A stretch of DNA of 64,000 bases. Origin: Verrucomicrobiota bacterium. Its GTDB lineage: Bacteria; Verrucomicrobiota; Verrucomicrobiia; Opitutales; Opitutaceae. The notes below the pieces were generated by a model. That model was not told the origin of the DNA and did not search any database. It saw nothing but the letters and a program-made list of their open reading frames with translations. This document shows positions 16,980 to 26,586 of the stretch, piece after piece; position 1 is the first letter of the stretch, and the number at the start of each line of letters is the position of its first letter. The stretch is taken from the NCBI GenBank assembly GCA_016235555.1, contig JACRKC010000088.1:116234-180233 (forward strand). The letters run 5' to 3'. A program made the translations under genes and the position numbers.

Positions 16980-19367
16980 ATGCACCCGACCCACCCCTCC
17001 CTGCGTCAGATCTTCGCCACAGCCCTTCTCGTGCTGGCACCCGCCGGCGGGTTGCACGCTCAAGTCGCCACGGCGCCCAAACCGGCCGGCGGTGACGACG
17101 TCGTCACCCTCTCGGAATTCTCGGTCAAGGCCGACGACAACCGCGGTTACGTCCCCGCCGAGACGATGACCGGCTCGCGTGTCGCCACCAAGATCATCGA
17201 CCTGCCCTACACGGTGAATATCCTCACGAGCGAGTTCTTCGAGGATTTTGCGATCTTCGAGCTCTCCGACAACGTGACGCAGATCGGCGGCTTCACCGGT
17301 CTCGACGTCGGCGGCGGCTTCAACCTCCGCGGCTTCAGCTCCACCTCGCAGTTGCGCGACGGCTTCTTCCGGCTTGGCCGCTATGGCTCGAGCAATGTCG
17401 ATCGCATGGAAGTGATCAAGGGCTCCAACGCCGCGATCTACGGCCGCAGTTCGCCCGGCGGCATGCTCAACATGATCTCGAAGCAGCCCAAGGCCCGCGT
17501 CAGCCAGCGCCTCGCGTTCAACTACGGCGATGAGGGCACCCAGCGCGTCACCCTCGATGCCACCGGCCCGCTCCTCCGCTCCTCGCTCGGCCAGACCGGC
17601 TACGTGCTCACCGGCTCCCACTATCAGAAGGAGTTCGACATGGAGTATGCGCGCAACCGCAACCAGGAATACTACCTCGGCCTCAGCCAGGCCTTCCCCG
17701 ACGGCTCCAATCTCTTCGTGTCGCTCGAATATTTCCTTCAGGCCCGCCGCGCCCCCAACAACGCCGCCCCGCTCATCACCGACCTGAAAGGCACCGCCAG
17801 CAACACGGACGACGAAGTCGTCGGCTACGCGGTCAATCTCGCCCGCTACAATCCCTACGGCCCCAACAGCAAGCTCGACCGCGGCAACACCGGCTTCAAC
17901 GCCTTCTACGACAAAAAACTCTCCCCGGTCTGGAGCACCCGCCTCGGCGTCAACCGCTACTGGGCCCGCCGCTGGGACTACAACCAGAATACCGGCTGGG
18001 GCGCCATCAGCATCAACCCCGCCCGGGCCGCCAACGGCACGCTGCCCGCCACCACCTCCGCCCGCGGCGCCACCCCCAACACCACCCGCATCATCGAGGA
18101 CGGCGGCGGCTTCCAAGGCGATCTGCTCGCCCACTACTGGACGAACAACCACAAGGTGGAGCACCGCACCCTCGTGACCCTCGACGTCAACGACTACTAC
18201 CGCTGGGATCCGTCGCTCAACTACGCCGCCGCGGGCCACCCGGACCTCGTCGCCTGGAACGCCGTCCGCACCGTCACGCTCGATCCGACCACCCTCACAC
18301 CGACCGGCCCCATCGCGTATTTTCCGAAGTGGTTCGACGGCGCGCAGACCGTCAAGACCCGCCACCAGAAGCGCCGCACCACCGTCTGGGGCGGCCTGTT
18401 GCGCCACCAAACCTCGTTCCTTGACGGCCGCCTCCTCACGTTTGCCGGAGCGCGCTTCGACAACACGCGTTTTCGCGACCGCGACTTCATCGGCTTCGCC
18501 GGTTACACCACCGGCTCAATGGTCGACCGGCAGGTCAACCTCACGAAACCCAACTTCGGCTTCAACTACAAGATCACACCCGGCATCCGCGCCTTCGCCA
18601 GCTACAGCCAGAGCTATTTCGTCTCGCAGAACGACAACGCCCAGACCCACTTCGACCCCACCTACAAGTCCGAGGTGGCCAACGGCTGGGACTACGGTTT
18701 CAAGGGCGCGCTCTTCAACGACCGGCTCAACTACACGATCAGCGGCTTCTACGCCGTGCGAAACAACGTGAGCGTGACCGACATCGAGGAGCAGCCGCTC
18801 GGTTCCGGTAACTTCGTGCAGATCACCCGTCGCGATGGCGACCAGCTCGTGCGCGGCTACGAGCTCGATTTCAACTGGCGCATCACCGACACCTACTACG
18901 CCGGCGGCAGCTGGGGCCACGTCTACTCGATCTACACCGATTTCGGCAGCGCGTTTCCCGCCGCCGTCGGTCGCCGCGTCAACGGCATCACCCCGCAGAA
19001 TGGCAGCCTCTATCTCAAGTATGCCCCGACGGGCGCGTGGAGAAACTTCTCCGCCAACCTTGGTGTTTCCTACATGGCCTCCACGCCCACCCAGGCACCC
19101 AACGCCGGCGACACCTACGCGACCCTCGCCAACGGCCAGCGCGTCGTCACGCGCTCAACGAATCAGTGGCGCCTGCGCGTCCCCTCGTTTCACACCTGGA
19201 GCCTCGGCCTGCGCTACCGGCTGCCCGGCTCCGGCGCGACCGATCAAGCGATTGCCCTCAACGTGAACAATCTCTTCGACCGTGACTACCTGCGCGTCAA
19301 CGGCCTCATCGGCGAAAAGCGCGCGATCTACCTCAGCTACACGATCAACCGCACGCCCAAGCGCTAG
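16980..19367 (+). CDS. TonB-dependent receptor (siderophore-receptor-like)
   Basis: Complete receptor of 795 residues. The signal peptide is MHPTHPSLRQIFATALLVLA, with a hydrophobic core and an Ala-Gln cleavage site, followed by a TonB-box-like VVTLSEFSVKAD. The plug (about 55-190) includes NLRGFSSTSQLRDGF and the conserved VDRMEVIKGSNAAIYGRSSP, then a barrel ending TINRTPKR. The last residue is not the usual aromatic. The family comprises ferric-siderophore and oligosaccharide receptors; the LacI regulator on the other side of the shared promoter argues for a carbohydrate ligand. The ATG at 16980 was chosen because an upstream start would not produce a signal peptide. Confidence 0.92.
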   Translation: MHPTHPSLRQIFATALLVLAPAGGLHAQVATAPKPAGGDDVVTLSEFSVKADDNRGYVPAETMTGSRVATKIIDLPYTVNILTSEFFEDFAIFELSDNVTQIGGFTGLDVGGGFNLRGFSSTSQLRDGFFRLGRYGSSNVDRMEVIKGSNAAIYGRSSPGGMLNMISKQPKARVSQRLAFNYGDEGTQRVTLDATGPLLRSSLGQTGYVLTGSHYQKEFDMEYARNRNQEYYLGLSQAFPDGSNLFVSLEYFLQARRAPNNAAPLITDLKGTASNTDDEVVGYAVNLARYNPYGPNSKLDRGNTGFNAFYDKKLSPVWSTRLGVNRYWARRWDYNQNTGWGAISINPARAANGTLPATTSARGATPNTTRIIEDGGGFQGDLLAHYWTNNHKVEHRTLVTLDVNDYYRWDPSLNYAAAGHPDLVAWNAVRTVTLDPTTLTPTGPIAYFPKWFDGAQTVKTRHQKRRTTVWGGLLRHQTSFLDGRLLTFAGARFDNTRFRDRDFIGFAGYTTGSMVDRQVNLTKPNFGFNYKITPGIRAFASYSQSYFVSQNDNAQTHFDPTYKSEVANGWDYGFKGALFNDRLNYTISGFYAVRNNVSVTDIEEQPLGSGNFVQITRRDGDQLVRGYELDFNWRITDTYYAGGSWGHVYSIYTDFGSAFPAAVGRRVNGITPQNGSLYLKYAPTGAWRNFSANLGVSYMASTPTQAPNAGDTYATLANGQRVVTRSTNQWRLRVPSFHTWSLGLRYRLPGSGATDQAIALNVNNLFDRDYLRVNGLIGEKRAIYLSYTINRTPKR

Positions 19368-19615
19368 GCCGCAGCCCCGGCGAAACGCGACGTGGCGCAA
19401 CCCGGTGACCACGAGCACCAGCGAGTGGTTGATCGCGCGGGTCCACCACCAGCATTTGGGACCGCCCCGGCATTGCTGTCGGTGCTTGAATGGTCCGGTG
19501 ATTTTTCTGGCTGGGGGCCGGCGCCAAAGCGGCGCAAAAAAAGCCGGAAGTCCACTGAGATTGGGTAAAATGCGGCCGCATCATGAAACCTCCGCAACCT
19601 TGGATTTACCTCTGA

Positions 19616-19647
19616 AAAAGCCCGGTTCAATCGTGAACCGGGCTTTT
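19616..19647 (-). terminator. Rho-independent terminator, probably of a tRNA gene now interrupted
   Basis: Perfect 14-base arms (AAAAGCCCGGTTCA and its complement) around a four-base loop. Runs of A and T on the two flanks make it able to stop transcription from either side. On the minus strand it follows the tRNA-like 3' end at 19654-19677 by six bases, as a native tRNA terminator would. Confidence 0.85.
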
Positions 19648-19653
19648 GTAAAT

Positions 19654-19677
19654 TGGCGGGATGGACGGGACTCGAAC
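19654..19677 (-). other. Left attachment site copy (tRNA-like 3' end)
   Basis: This 24-base block is repeated exactly at 55757-55780. On the minus strand it reads as the end of a tRNA: a TTCGAGT T-loop, the 3' half of the T-stem (CCCGT), the 3' acceptor strand (CCATCCC), a discriminator G and CCA. The 5' part of a tRNA is not present next to it. Being followed by a terminator, it is probably the original displaced tRNA end marking the left edge of the island. Confidence 0.8.
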
Positions 19678-19809
19678 CAACGTCTACCGCAATCGGAAAA
19701 GCCTTCGTCTAGAGAGCTTTATGGTTATGTGTGACTAACTTAGAACAAGAAAGAACGTGCAAGTTTCGGCAGAGAAATCAAAGAAAAAGTCATGATCGGC
19801 AGGGCTGCT

Positions 19810-19828
19810 GGCAAATGTTGGGCAAATG
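19810..19828. repeat. Two direct repeats GGCAAATG 11 bp apart, putative integrase arm sites
   Basis: The repeats start at 19810 and 19821, about 133 bases inside the left att copy. The GGCAAAT core recurs as an inverted pair beside the integrase start (55689-55714). A diverged pair with identical 11-bp spacing lies at the same distance to the right of the second att copy. This fits arm-type binding sites of a tyrosine integrase. Confidence 0.5.
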
Positions 19829-19838
19829 ACTTCGGACC

Positions 19839-19872
19839 GCGTATGGACGGGCTCTCCAGCCCGTCCATACGC
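19839..19872. repeat. Perfect palindrome with 15-bp arms
   Basis: GCGTATGGACGGGCT, a four-base CTCC loop, and the exact complement. No coding frame of interest crosses it and no T-run follows, so a simple terminator is less likely. It resembles the GC-rich intergenic palindromes of the left part. Confidence 0.7.
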
Positions 19873-20324
19873 AACCTGCCTTCGCGTGTCCGTCGCCGCC
19901 GACGGCCCTCCCGCACGGGGCGCAGGGACACTACGGCACGGGGCGCTCGCGAGCAAAAACGGGGAGCGCGCGACACGAGTTTCAGCGTGAAACCGGAGCA
20001 AAGGAGCCTCATCGCCGGCTCCTCTCGGCGCGTTTTCGCGCCGATTCACCACACTACCAAGGGAGCAGCCGCCGGCATCGGTTGGCGCCTCTCGTGGTAG
20101 CGACGATGAAATCGCGTCACACCGGCAAGGCAGATCACGACATTCTCAGGATGAATATATAGTCCGACTAGTCTTGCATATTCGTTTCGCTTTGAGCGCG
20201 TGGCCGGACACGCAGCGTGGCGCGAGCTTGTAAAAGCCTCAGCGATCTCCAACGATTCTCAACGTCGGCGAGAGCGCGGGCCTTCCGGCGAATCGCTCCC
20301 GCGCACGCGACTCCCAGCTCAATC

Positions 20325-21611
20325 ATGAATGACACTCTGCTGCAAAAATTCCTCGATGCGGGCTTGTTTAATTTTGGCGACGATGATGCGCGGCTGAAGG
20401 ACTTTATGGCCGCCGGGGAGGACCTCGGGAAAGAATTCGCAAAGAACCCGGTTAGCATCATTCCCGCGACGTTGGTTGCCTTAGATGCCGAGGTGCCCGA
20501 TGCCGATCCGATGCTCGAACGCGCGGAGACCGCGGTGAAGAAGCATTGGAATTCCTTTCGCAACAAATTTCCCGAGCGCCAGAAGGGATTTCTTCGCCCC
20601 CTGCTGCTAGATGGAGTCGCCCGTGCCGCGGCGACCGACGCGGACATTGCATCCGCGGTCTGGCTATGCGGTGCAACCGTCTACCCGCTTTTGGCGACCG
20701 GCCGCGAACGTGCAATCGTCGAAACCTTCTTGCGTGATCAAGGCGAAACCGCCGAGTCCCACGCGGAAGCCACTTGGCTGCCGGAGCAGGATGAAGTCGA
20801 GCTGAGTGTCCCTAAGATTGCGCTGACATTGCCTAAAAACGGGCCAGGCAAACTCGACAAAAGCGCTCTGGAAACTGGCCTGACCCACGCCTCTGGTCCC
20901 CATGACCGCAATGGCACTGCTTACCCAAATAAACCCAACCCACATTTTCCGAATCAAGGCGGCAATTGGAGTTGGGAATTTCCCGCGCGTGCTGCGACAA
21001 CGATCGCTGCTGAAGTAGACAAGGCACTAGCACCCTTGGCCAATCAGGCAGGTGCACTCGCCGACCAAATCGAGCCGAACCTCAAAAAGTTCAGTAAGGA
21101 ACTCGGCGCGTCTATTACCGAATGGGTCGAGTCATCGGTTACGGGACTTGCCCGTCGCTCCGAGCTCCTGTGGTGGCGCGAATGCCTCTATTCGCCCCAT
21201 CTCCGCCGTTCTTATCGCGGTCTGTCCCCGACCGAAACGGCGATCAGCATGGCACTCGACTTACAAGGCACCATTGTGGCTCCCGCTCCGCAGAGCGTCG
21301 AATTCTTCCTGCGTGAGACCGTTCGCGCAGTGCTTCCCACCGATCCGACGATTTCACTTTCCCAGCTTCTTGCAGATACGCACAAAAGCGCGGAGTTGGC
21401 CAAGATCGTTCCCCCCCAGGCTATCGCCAGCACGCCACAAAGGATCAGCCTCCGCCAGGCGCTCGGGCTCGCGCGTCATCAGCTTTTGGGTGCCGAAAGC
21501 CTTCCCGCCTGGCTCGGAGTAAAGGGCGATCTCCAGCTTTCGGCCAGTGAACTTGCAGTTTGGATTTTCCGCGACGCCCAGGCATGGTCGCTTGCCGTTC
21601 CGCCGGCGTAG
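20325..21611 (+). CDS. GASH-like all-helical protein of a GTPase-associated conflict system
   Basis: Protein of 428 residues, predominantly helical and soluble, with no catalytic motif. I recognise it as resembling GASH (GTPase-associated system all-helical protein) by overall character and above all by its place as first gene before two small GTPases and a GAP1-like protein. Helical N-terminus MNDTLLQKFLDAGLFNFGDD; a loop rich in Pro, Asn and Gly around 205-235; a conserved-looking LLWWRECLYSPHLRRSYRGL near 285-305. The ATG at 20325 was preferred over a longer frame beginning at 20217 because the extension is arginine-rich and unlike the body. The next gene begins 3 bases after its stop, so they are cotranscribed. 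Confidence 0.7.
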   Translation: MNDTLLQKFLDAGLFNFGDDDARLKDFMAAGEDLGKEFAKNPVSIIPATLVALDAEVPDADPMLERAETAVKKHWNSFRNKFPERQKGFLRPLLLDGVARAAATDADIASAVWLCGATVYPLLATGRERAIVETFLRDQGETAESHAEATWLPEQDEVELSVPKIALTLPKNGPGKLDKSALETGLTHASGPHDRNGTAYPNKPNPHFPNQGGNWSWEFPARAATTIAAEVDKALAPLANQAGALADQIEPNLKKFSKELGASITEWVESSVTGLARRSELLWWRECLYSPHLRRSYRGLSPTETAISMALDLQGTIVAPAPQSVEFFLRETVRAVLPTDPTISLSQLLADTHKSAELAKIVPPQAIASTPQRISLRQALGLARHQLLGAESLPAWLGVKGDLQLSASELAVWIFRDAQAWSLAVPPA

Positions 21612-21614
21612 CCG

Positions 21615-22589
21615 ATGAGTGCGCCCCCCAAGCCAGCCTGCTCTCATCCCCACTGTCATGTGCCCAGCGGCATGTGCGCATATGGCGAGCAGGACTATCG
21701 CGCGACCTGCAAGTTTTTCGGTAAAAATGACGCGGCGGCAGGCACTGCTGTCCCCGAGCCCGTCACGGAATTTCCGTGGACGGGGAGTGTCTTCGGGCTC
21801 GATGACTTGGAATGGCTCGCGGCCCGCAGTCGTCCTTTGATTCTGGCGCCGGTCGGCCCCCACAACGCGGGCAAGACGACGTTTCTGGCCGCGAGCTATC
21901 TCGGCCTTTGTCATGGGGCGCGAGTCGAGCAACACCGATTTGCCGGTTCGTTTACCTTTGGCGGTTGGGAAAACCTGGCTGGATACATGCGCTACGCCCC
22001 GGAGGGTATCGGACCGCAGTTTCCGCCACACACCGCCAACACCGCGCAGCGGGTTCCCGGCCTTTTGCATGTGGCCTTGCGGCGCACCGACGGGCGGCTC
22101 GTTGACGCCTTGCTCGCGGACGCCCCCGGTGAATGGTTCAACAAATGGGCAACCAACGTCGTCCACGAGGACGCCGAAGGCGCGCGTTGGACGGCCGAGC
22201 ACGCGGATGGTTTCCTGTTCTTCGTCGATTCGGAGGAACTGGCCGGAGCTAATCGTGGCGTGGCGCGCGACGATCTTTTCAAGCTCGCTCAGCGTCTCGC
22301 GGAACATCGCGACGGGCGGCCGGTGGCCGTGGTCTGGTCGAAAGCGGATGTAACCGTGCGCCCGGCCATTCGCGAACAAGTCGAAGCCCGGCTGAAACAA
22401 CTGTTTCCCGACGCCCGTGCTTTCCCTGTCACCGTCCGCCAGCCCGGTCCGGCCAGCGATGCGGCGCGACAATACCTTGATGTCGTGTCATGGCTCCTCA
22501 ACTACCGTTCCGAGCGCTTGCCCTTCGCCTCGTTGCCGGTGCGGCGCGCGGACAATCCGTTTCTGGCCTATCGCGGCGTCACCGCATGA
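21615..22589 (+). CDS. Double-GTPase-type P-loop protein (DO-GTPase2-like)
   Basis: P-loop GTPase-like protein of 324 residues. An N-terminal Cys/His cluster (CSHPHCHVPSGMCAYGEQDY, about 10-29) looks like a small metal-binding knuckle. The P-loop GPHNAGKTTF is at about 79-88. Switch/Walker-B-like segments follow (LLADAPGEWFNKW near 166; DGFLFFVDSEEL near 197), and a base-specificity-like WSKADV is near 237. This combination fits the GTPase paired with GASH and GAP1 in GTPase-centred conflict systems. It overlaps the next gene by the ATGA junction at 22586-22589. Numbering it 2 rather than 1 is tentative. Confidence 0.75.
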   Translation: MSAPPKPACSHPHCHVPSGMCAYGEQDYRATCKFFGKNDAAAGTAVPEPVTEFPWTGSVFGLDDLEWLAARSRPLILAPVGPHNAGKTTFLAASYLGLCHGARVEQHRFAGSFTFGGWENLAGYMRYAPEGIGPQFPPHTANTAQRVPGLLHVALRRTDGRLVDALLADAPGEWFNKWATNVVHEDAEGARWTAEHADGFLFFVDSEELAGANRGVARDDLFKLAQRLAEHRDGRPVAVVWSKADVTVRPAIREQVEARLKQLFPDARAFPVTVRQPGPASDAARQYLDVVSWLLNYRSERLPFASLPVRRADNPFLAYRGVTA

Positions 22590-23431
22590 AGGAGAAATCC
22601 ATTTTGATCGTGGGTGACGCTGGCACCGGTAAGACCCACTACGGTGTGCAATTGATGCTCCGCCTGGAAGAGCGGGCCTGCGCGGCCAGCTACTTTCGAC
22701 CGCCCGAAAACGTGGAGCCGTTCAAGGAGGCCATGAAATCGGTCAGCGCTGGCCGTTCGGCGCATCACACGACGGGCGAGCAAACGCGCAGTGTGGTCCT
22801 GCCGGTCGAATTCGCGGGCGGGCTCCGCACCACGATCAAATGGCCCGAATACGCCGGAGAACGCCTCAGTCACCTCGTGCGCCAACGGCACGCAGGCGAA
22901 GGCTGGACCGAAGCGGCTAAAACGGCTGACGCCTGGATGCTGTTTGTTCGTCACGACAAATTTGGGGCCGGACGAGATATGCTAAATCGGCCCGTCACCG
23001 AATGGATGGAATCTCGTCGGCGCAAAGATCAAGAAGCGGTCGACTGGCTGCCGCAGGTGCAGGTGATCGAGCTGTTGCAGATGATGCTCTATCTGCGCCG
23101 GGCGTCCCGTCGCGATCCGCTGACTCTTCCGCGACTCGCAGTAGCGCTTTCCCTCTACGACACGCTGCCCAAGCCCAGCCCGTTCGCCCGCCCGAGCGAG
23201 GCGCTGCGCGCGTTCACGCCGTTGCTCGCCGAGTTTATCGAGACCAACTGGCAGCCAAGCGGACATTTCGTGATCGGTCTCTCAGCGCTCGGCCAAGCGC
23301 TCGCGCCCGACGCGGCCGACGAGGATTTCGTCGACCGCGGTCCCACTCGCAATGGGTGGTTGATCAAACCCGATGGCACGACGGAGCCCGATCTCACGTG
23401 GCCTCTCGTCGAGCTGCTCCAAGGCTCGTGA
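22586..23431 (+). CDS. Double-GTPase-type P-loop protein (DO-GTPase1-like)
   Basis: Second P-loop protein of the operon, 281 residues, starting in the ATGA overlap with the gene before. P-loop GDAGTGKTHYG is near the N-terminus (about 10-20). A Walker-B/switch-like TIKWPEYAGERL is near 85, and KTADAWMLFVRHDKFG near 115 is where GTPases have their base-recognition strand. Partner GTPases of this kind are thought to gate activation of the effector domains in the same operon. The downstream gene starts with GTG inside this gene's stop (GTGA at 23428-23431), so translation of the two is coupled. Confidence 0.75.
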   Translation: MKEKSILIVGDAGTGKTHYGVQLMLRLEERACAASYFRPPENVEPFKEAMKSVSAGRSAHHTTGEQTRSVVLPVEFAGGLRTTIKWPEYAGERLSHLVRQRHAGEGWTEAAKTADAWMLFVRHDKFGAGRDMLNRPVTEWMESRRRKDQEAVDWLPQVQVIELLQMMLYLRRASRRDPLTLPRLAVALSLYDTLPKPSPFARPSEALRAFTPLLAEFIETNWQPSGHFVIGLSALGQALAPDAADEDFVDRGPTRNGWLIKPDGTTEPDLTWPLVELLQGS

Positions 23432-26400
23432 GGGGGCTTGTTGCACATCGCGCGGTTTTTGGCGAACGCCAGAACGCGCACGACCTTCTAGCCGCCAGCG
23501 GGGAGCGCGAACTTTTCCGCCGTTTCTCGGCGATTGAAGTTGATCTGCCGGCTGACGATCCCACTAGTTCGAAATGGGAGCCGTTCGTGCGCGGATGGCG
23601 CAATGGCGAACACTACTTCTTCGCCCGCACGGCACCCGATCTCACGGCGAGGCGTCCAGGGATGGTCCGCACGCAGATTCTTGCGTTCGCCGCGGCCGAC
23701 GTCTGGGAGATCCCGGAACTCGGCCCCTTGTTCGAAGATTTGGAAATCGCATGGGATACCCAGCAGATCGGTCCTTTCACGCTCGTGTTGGCGCCGCCGA
23801 GCCAGCGAGACAGCGCGCGGACTTTGCCGACGACCGACGTGGTGGCGGCAGCGGAGGTCGTCGCCAGCGGACCGGCCAGTGCCACGCCGGGCGCCTTCGT
23901 CGGCCAAGGCACCTTCAAACCGGTGCTCATCGAGTTGTGGCGCCGCCTGCCGCCCAAATTCCGTCCGGACTTCGCGTTCGGATTCAGCTTCAGTCCCGCC
24001 GATTTACAGCACCGTAAGCTCCATCTCGTCTGCGCGCCGGCCTCGCTGGCGGACCGCTGGCGGAACTACCCGCGTCGCCTCACGGCTGCGCCCGGCATCA
24101 TCCCCAGCGACGGAGCAGCTTTCTTGCTCGGGCTGCCAGAGGCGGAAACGCTTCGCCGCTTCATTGCCACGGCAAACTTAGCCAGTCCCGATCTTGAGAA
24201 CATCGCGACCTACGTTCGCGTCTCAAAATACTGGGCCGAACGAGCGCACTTGGACCTGAGTGGCTGGATCGCACTCGCTAAAGACCTGACGCTGCTCGCG
24301 CCCGGCGACGCGGAGAGTGAGTCGGTCAAAAAGGAGATCGCCGCTCAGCTCACGCAACGGATGCCTTTGGCTATGACCGCCGACTTCCTGTCGTTGCGGA
24401 ATCTTAAAATGGAGGCCTTCGCTGCCGCGGGGGGCCAAATCGCAGCTAGCCTCGCCGACGCGATCCGAAAGCGCTTGCACGAGCCTCCGGGAGGAGGTGT
24501 CGACCTACTGGAGGTCTTCCGCGCTTGGTTGCGACCCGCTTCAGCCGCTTGGTCAGCATCGGTGCAAGCTGGGCTCGCGGGGGCTTTGGCCGCCCCGTCG
24601 AACGTGGTTGCCGCCAATGTCTGGTTTCTCTGGAAGCAAGATGAAGCCCTCTTCAAACCCGTCGCTGGACTCGTTCCCGCTACTCCTGAGGCCGAAGCTT
24701 CGTGGGTGACGACTACGCCGGCTCAAGTATCGTCGGCTCTTCTCGGACTGCTTTTGCCTTGGTGCCAAGCGCGCGATTGGTGGTTGGCCCATGCGCAGGT
24801 GCTGTTGGCCTCGAACCCATGGGCGACGGCCATCACCAAACACCTGGCGGCCGATGGCAAGTTGGACCGCACCGCACCCGTGCGTCTATTGCTGGGCGCC
24901 ACCGATCCGGTCGCGGCCGTTGCTTTTTGCGTCACCCATGCCGATCCGCGGGCGCGTCAGGGCGGCAGCGAACTCTGCCTCCAACAGCCAGCGTTGTGGG
25001 GGCACTTCCAGGGTTCTTCGGCCGGTTGGCGCGACTTGCTAGAACAAGCGTGGGCGCGCGACGCCACCCTGTTCGATCACGTTCCCAACGGCGGCGAAAT
25101 CCGTGCTTCATTGCTCGACGCGTGGCTGGCCGGCGCTGACGTTTCCGAGAATCTCCTCCACAAGGTCGGCGCGACTCGTTTTGCGGACCTCGTCGACTAC
25201 ACGCAATGCGCAGCGGCGCTCGCGCGATTTCCCGCGCGGGTGCGCCCTTCTTTTCTCGAGGCGACCGCTCGCGGCTGGCTGCAACGATTCTTTCGCGATC
25301 CGCCTAAAAATCCTTCGCTGGACGGAGAATTGCGGGACAGTGTTTTTGGCCCGGCATTCACGGGCGAACGCTTTTCGCCGCAAGGGCCGAACCTGGTTCG
25401 CGGTGGGCTCACGTTGTTAACCGCGTTTCGCGAAGCGTCGGAAACCGTGATTCGCGAATGGCTGGAAGCCGTGGCAGCTTCGACGGAACGTCTCGCCCCC
25501 GATCAAATTGGCGCGGTCGTCGATCTCCTCAAACACCGCCATTGGGAGCGCGGCGCGCTCACGGCGAAATATCTCGCAGAACGCACGCACCGGCCGGACC
25601 TCGCCGCAGTCTGGGACGGCTACTGGGCGTCGCTCGGCTGGCAAGACAAGCTGCTGCTGAAGCTGTCTGACGTTTTCGGCAACGGATCGGCGCCAACGTC
25701 GGCCGTTTTGCCGCGCGTCGCGGGTCGCACGGAAAAAACAGCGGTGTTCGTCACCGCGCTGAACTTGGAGTTCGACGCCGTTTGCGCGCATTTGACCGAC
25801 CTCACAAAGCGGTCCGTCGGTGGTGCCGTTTACGCGGTCGGCGCGTTCGCGCATCGCCAACACCGGTGCAACGTGGTGGTCGCATTGGCCGGCATGGGCA
25901 ACGCCGAAGCCACGCTGGCGACGGAGCGGGCGATTCAGAATTTCTCCCCGACCTACGCGTTTTTCGTCGGCATCGCGGGCGGTCTCAAAAAGGAGCTCCA
26001 ACTCGGCGACGTCGTGGTGGCGGACAAGGTTTACGCCTACGAAGCGGGGAAGGCGAAAGAAGCGTTTCAAAGCCGGCCTAAGGCTCCGAACGTTTCCTAC
26101 GCCGCCATTCAGACGGCCCAAGACGTAGCTCGTGGCCATCAATGGCGACAACGGATCAAGCATGACGCAAAACAGCATCCCAAGGCCTACGTAAAGCCGA
26201 TTGCAGCCGGCGAAAAAGTCGTCGACTCACACGAATCCGACGTTTTCAAGCTCATCGCCGAGCGATTCGGTGACGCCTACGCCGTCGCCATGGAAGACTT
26301 TGGGTTCGTGGTCGCGGCCCACGCCACTCCCGCTGTGACGTTTGCAGCCGTGCGAGGCATCTCGGATTTCGCCCACGAAAAAAGCGAGGCGGAGAAGAAG

Positions 26401-26517
26401 GACTCCCAGGCGATCGCCGCCGCGAATGCCGCGGCCTTCGCCTTCGAGATGTTAGCCAGCTTTTTGGAGACTGCGGCCCAGCCGGCCTCGGACAAAATGG
26501 AAACTCATCTCCTCTGA
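23428..26517 (+). CDS. GAP1-like protein fused to a nucleoside phosphorylase/MTA-SAH-nucleosidase-like domain
   Basis: Large protein of 1029 residues. The start is the GTG at 23428 overlapping the preceding stop. The open frame runs back to 23002, but that part is the wrong frame of the previous gene. The N-terminal region (about 1-300, RGLVAHRAVFGERQNAHDLL...) and the long helical middle match GTPase-associated protein 1 in style. From about residue 770 there is a purine-phosphorylase-fold domain: TALNLEFDAVCAHLTD, GIAGGLKKELQLGDVVVADK near 850, AMEDFGFVVAA near 955 and ISDF near 978. The conserved Met-Glu and Ser-Asp active-site pairs are kept. This domain would cleave a nucleoside or nucleotide glycosidic bond as the effector; that function is inferred from family and context. 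Confidence 0.8.
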   Translation: MRGLVAHRAVFGERQNAHDLLAASGERELFRRFSAIEVDLPADDPTSSKWEPFVRGWRNGEHYFFARTAPDLTARRPGMVRTQILAFAAADVWEIPELGPLFEDLEIAWDTQQIGPFTLVLAPPSQRDSARTLPTTDVVAAAEVVASGPASATPGAFVGQGTFKPVLIELWRRLPPKFRPDFAFGFSFSPADLQHRKLHLVCAPASLADRWRNYPRRLTAAPGIIPSDGAAFLLGLPEAETLRRFIATANLASPDLENIATYVRVSKYWAERAHLDLSGWIALAKDLTLLAPGDAESESVKKEIAAQLTQRMPLAMTADFLSLRNLKMEAFAAAGGQIAASLADAIRKRLHEPPGGGVDLLEVFRAWLRPASAAWSASVQAGLAGALAAPSNVVAANVWFLWKQDEALFKPVAGLVPATPEAEASWVTTTPAQVSSALLGLLLPWCQARDWWLAHAQVLLASNPWATAITKHLAADGKLDRTAPVRLLLGATDPVAAVAFCVTHADPRARQGGSELCLQQPALWGHFQGSSAGWRDLLEQAWARDATLFDHVPNGGEIRASLLDAWLAGADVSENLLHKVGATRFADLVDYTQCAAALARFPARVRPSFLEATARGWLQRFFRDPPKNPSLDGELRDSVFGPAFTGERFSPQGPNLVRGGLTLLTAFREASETVIREWLEAVAASTERLAPDQIGAVVDLLKHRHWERGALTAKYLAERTHRPDLAAVWDGYWASLGWQDKLLLKLSDVFGNGSAPTSAVLPRVAGRTEKTAVFVTALNLEFDAVCAHLTDLTKRSVGGAVYAVGAFAHRQHRCNVVVALAGMGNAEATLATERAIQNFSPTYAFFVGIAGGLKKELQLGDVVVADKVYAYEAGKAKEAFQSRPKAPNVSYAAIQTAQDVARGHQWRQRIKHDAKQHPKAYVKPIAAGEKVVDSHESDVFKLIAERFGDAYAVAMEDFGFVVAAHATPAVTFAAVRGISDFAHEKSEAEKKDSQAIAAANAAAFAFEMLASFLETAAQPASDKMETHLL

Positions 26518-26586
26518 GCTTTGATGGCGTGGCCGAATCCCAAATCCATGGAATGAGCGCCCAATCCCCAGTATCTCGCCGCTAAC

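Larger units (their letters stand above)
19368..20324. other. Non-coding stretch spanning the left island boundary
   Basis: This 957-bp stretch contains a bidirectional terminator-like hairpin (19616-19647), the left att copy (19654-19677), paired direct repeats (19810-19827), a perfect 15-bp-arm palindrome (19839-19872) and presumably the promoter of the GTPase operon near 20,140-20,320. The open frames in it are low-complexity and were not accepted as genes. Confidence 0.7.

Noticed and set aside
1..19367. Classical SusC/SusD polysaccharide utilisation locus
   Set aside because: TonB receptors and hydrolases are present, but no SusD-like lipoprotein gene occurs. The layout is that of Opitutaceae-type receptor loci.
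19654..19760. Intact tRNA gene at the left att copy
   Set aside because: Only the 3' end is tRNA-like. The upstream bases do not give an acceptor 5' strand (GGGATGG expected), a D-arm or an anticodon arm. The right copy fails the same test.
19735..20100. Small open frames on both strands before the GTPase operon
   Set aside because: They cross the perfect palindrome at 19839-19872 and consist mainly of Arg, Pro and Ser; no start context or conserved pattern is visible.
23002..23427. N-terminal extension of the GAP1-like frame
   Set aside because: It is the out-of-frame reading of the second GTPase gene, arginine/alanine-rich, and a GTG start overlaps the GTPase stop at 23428.
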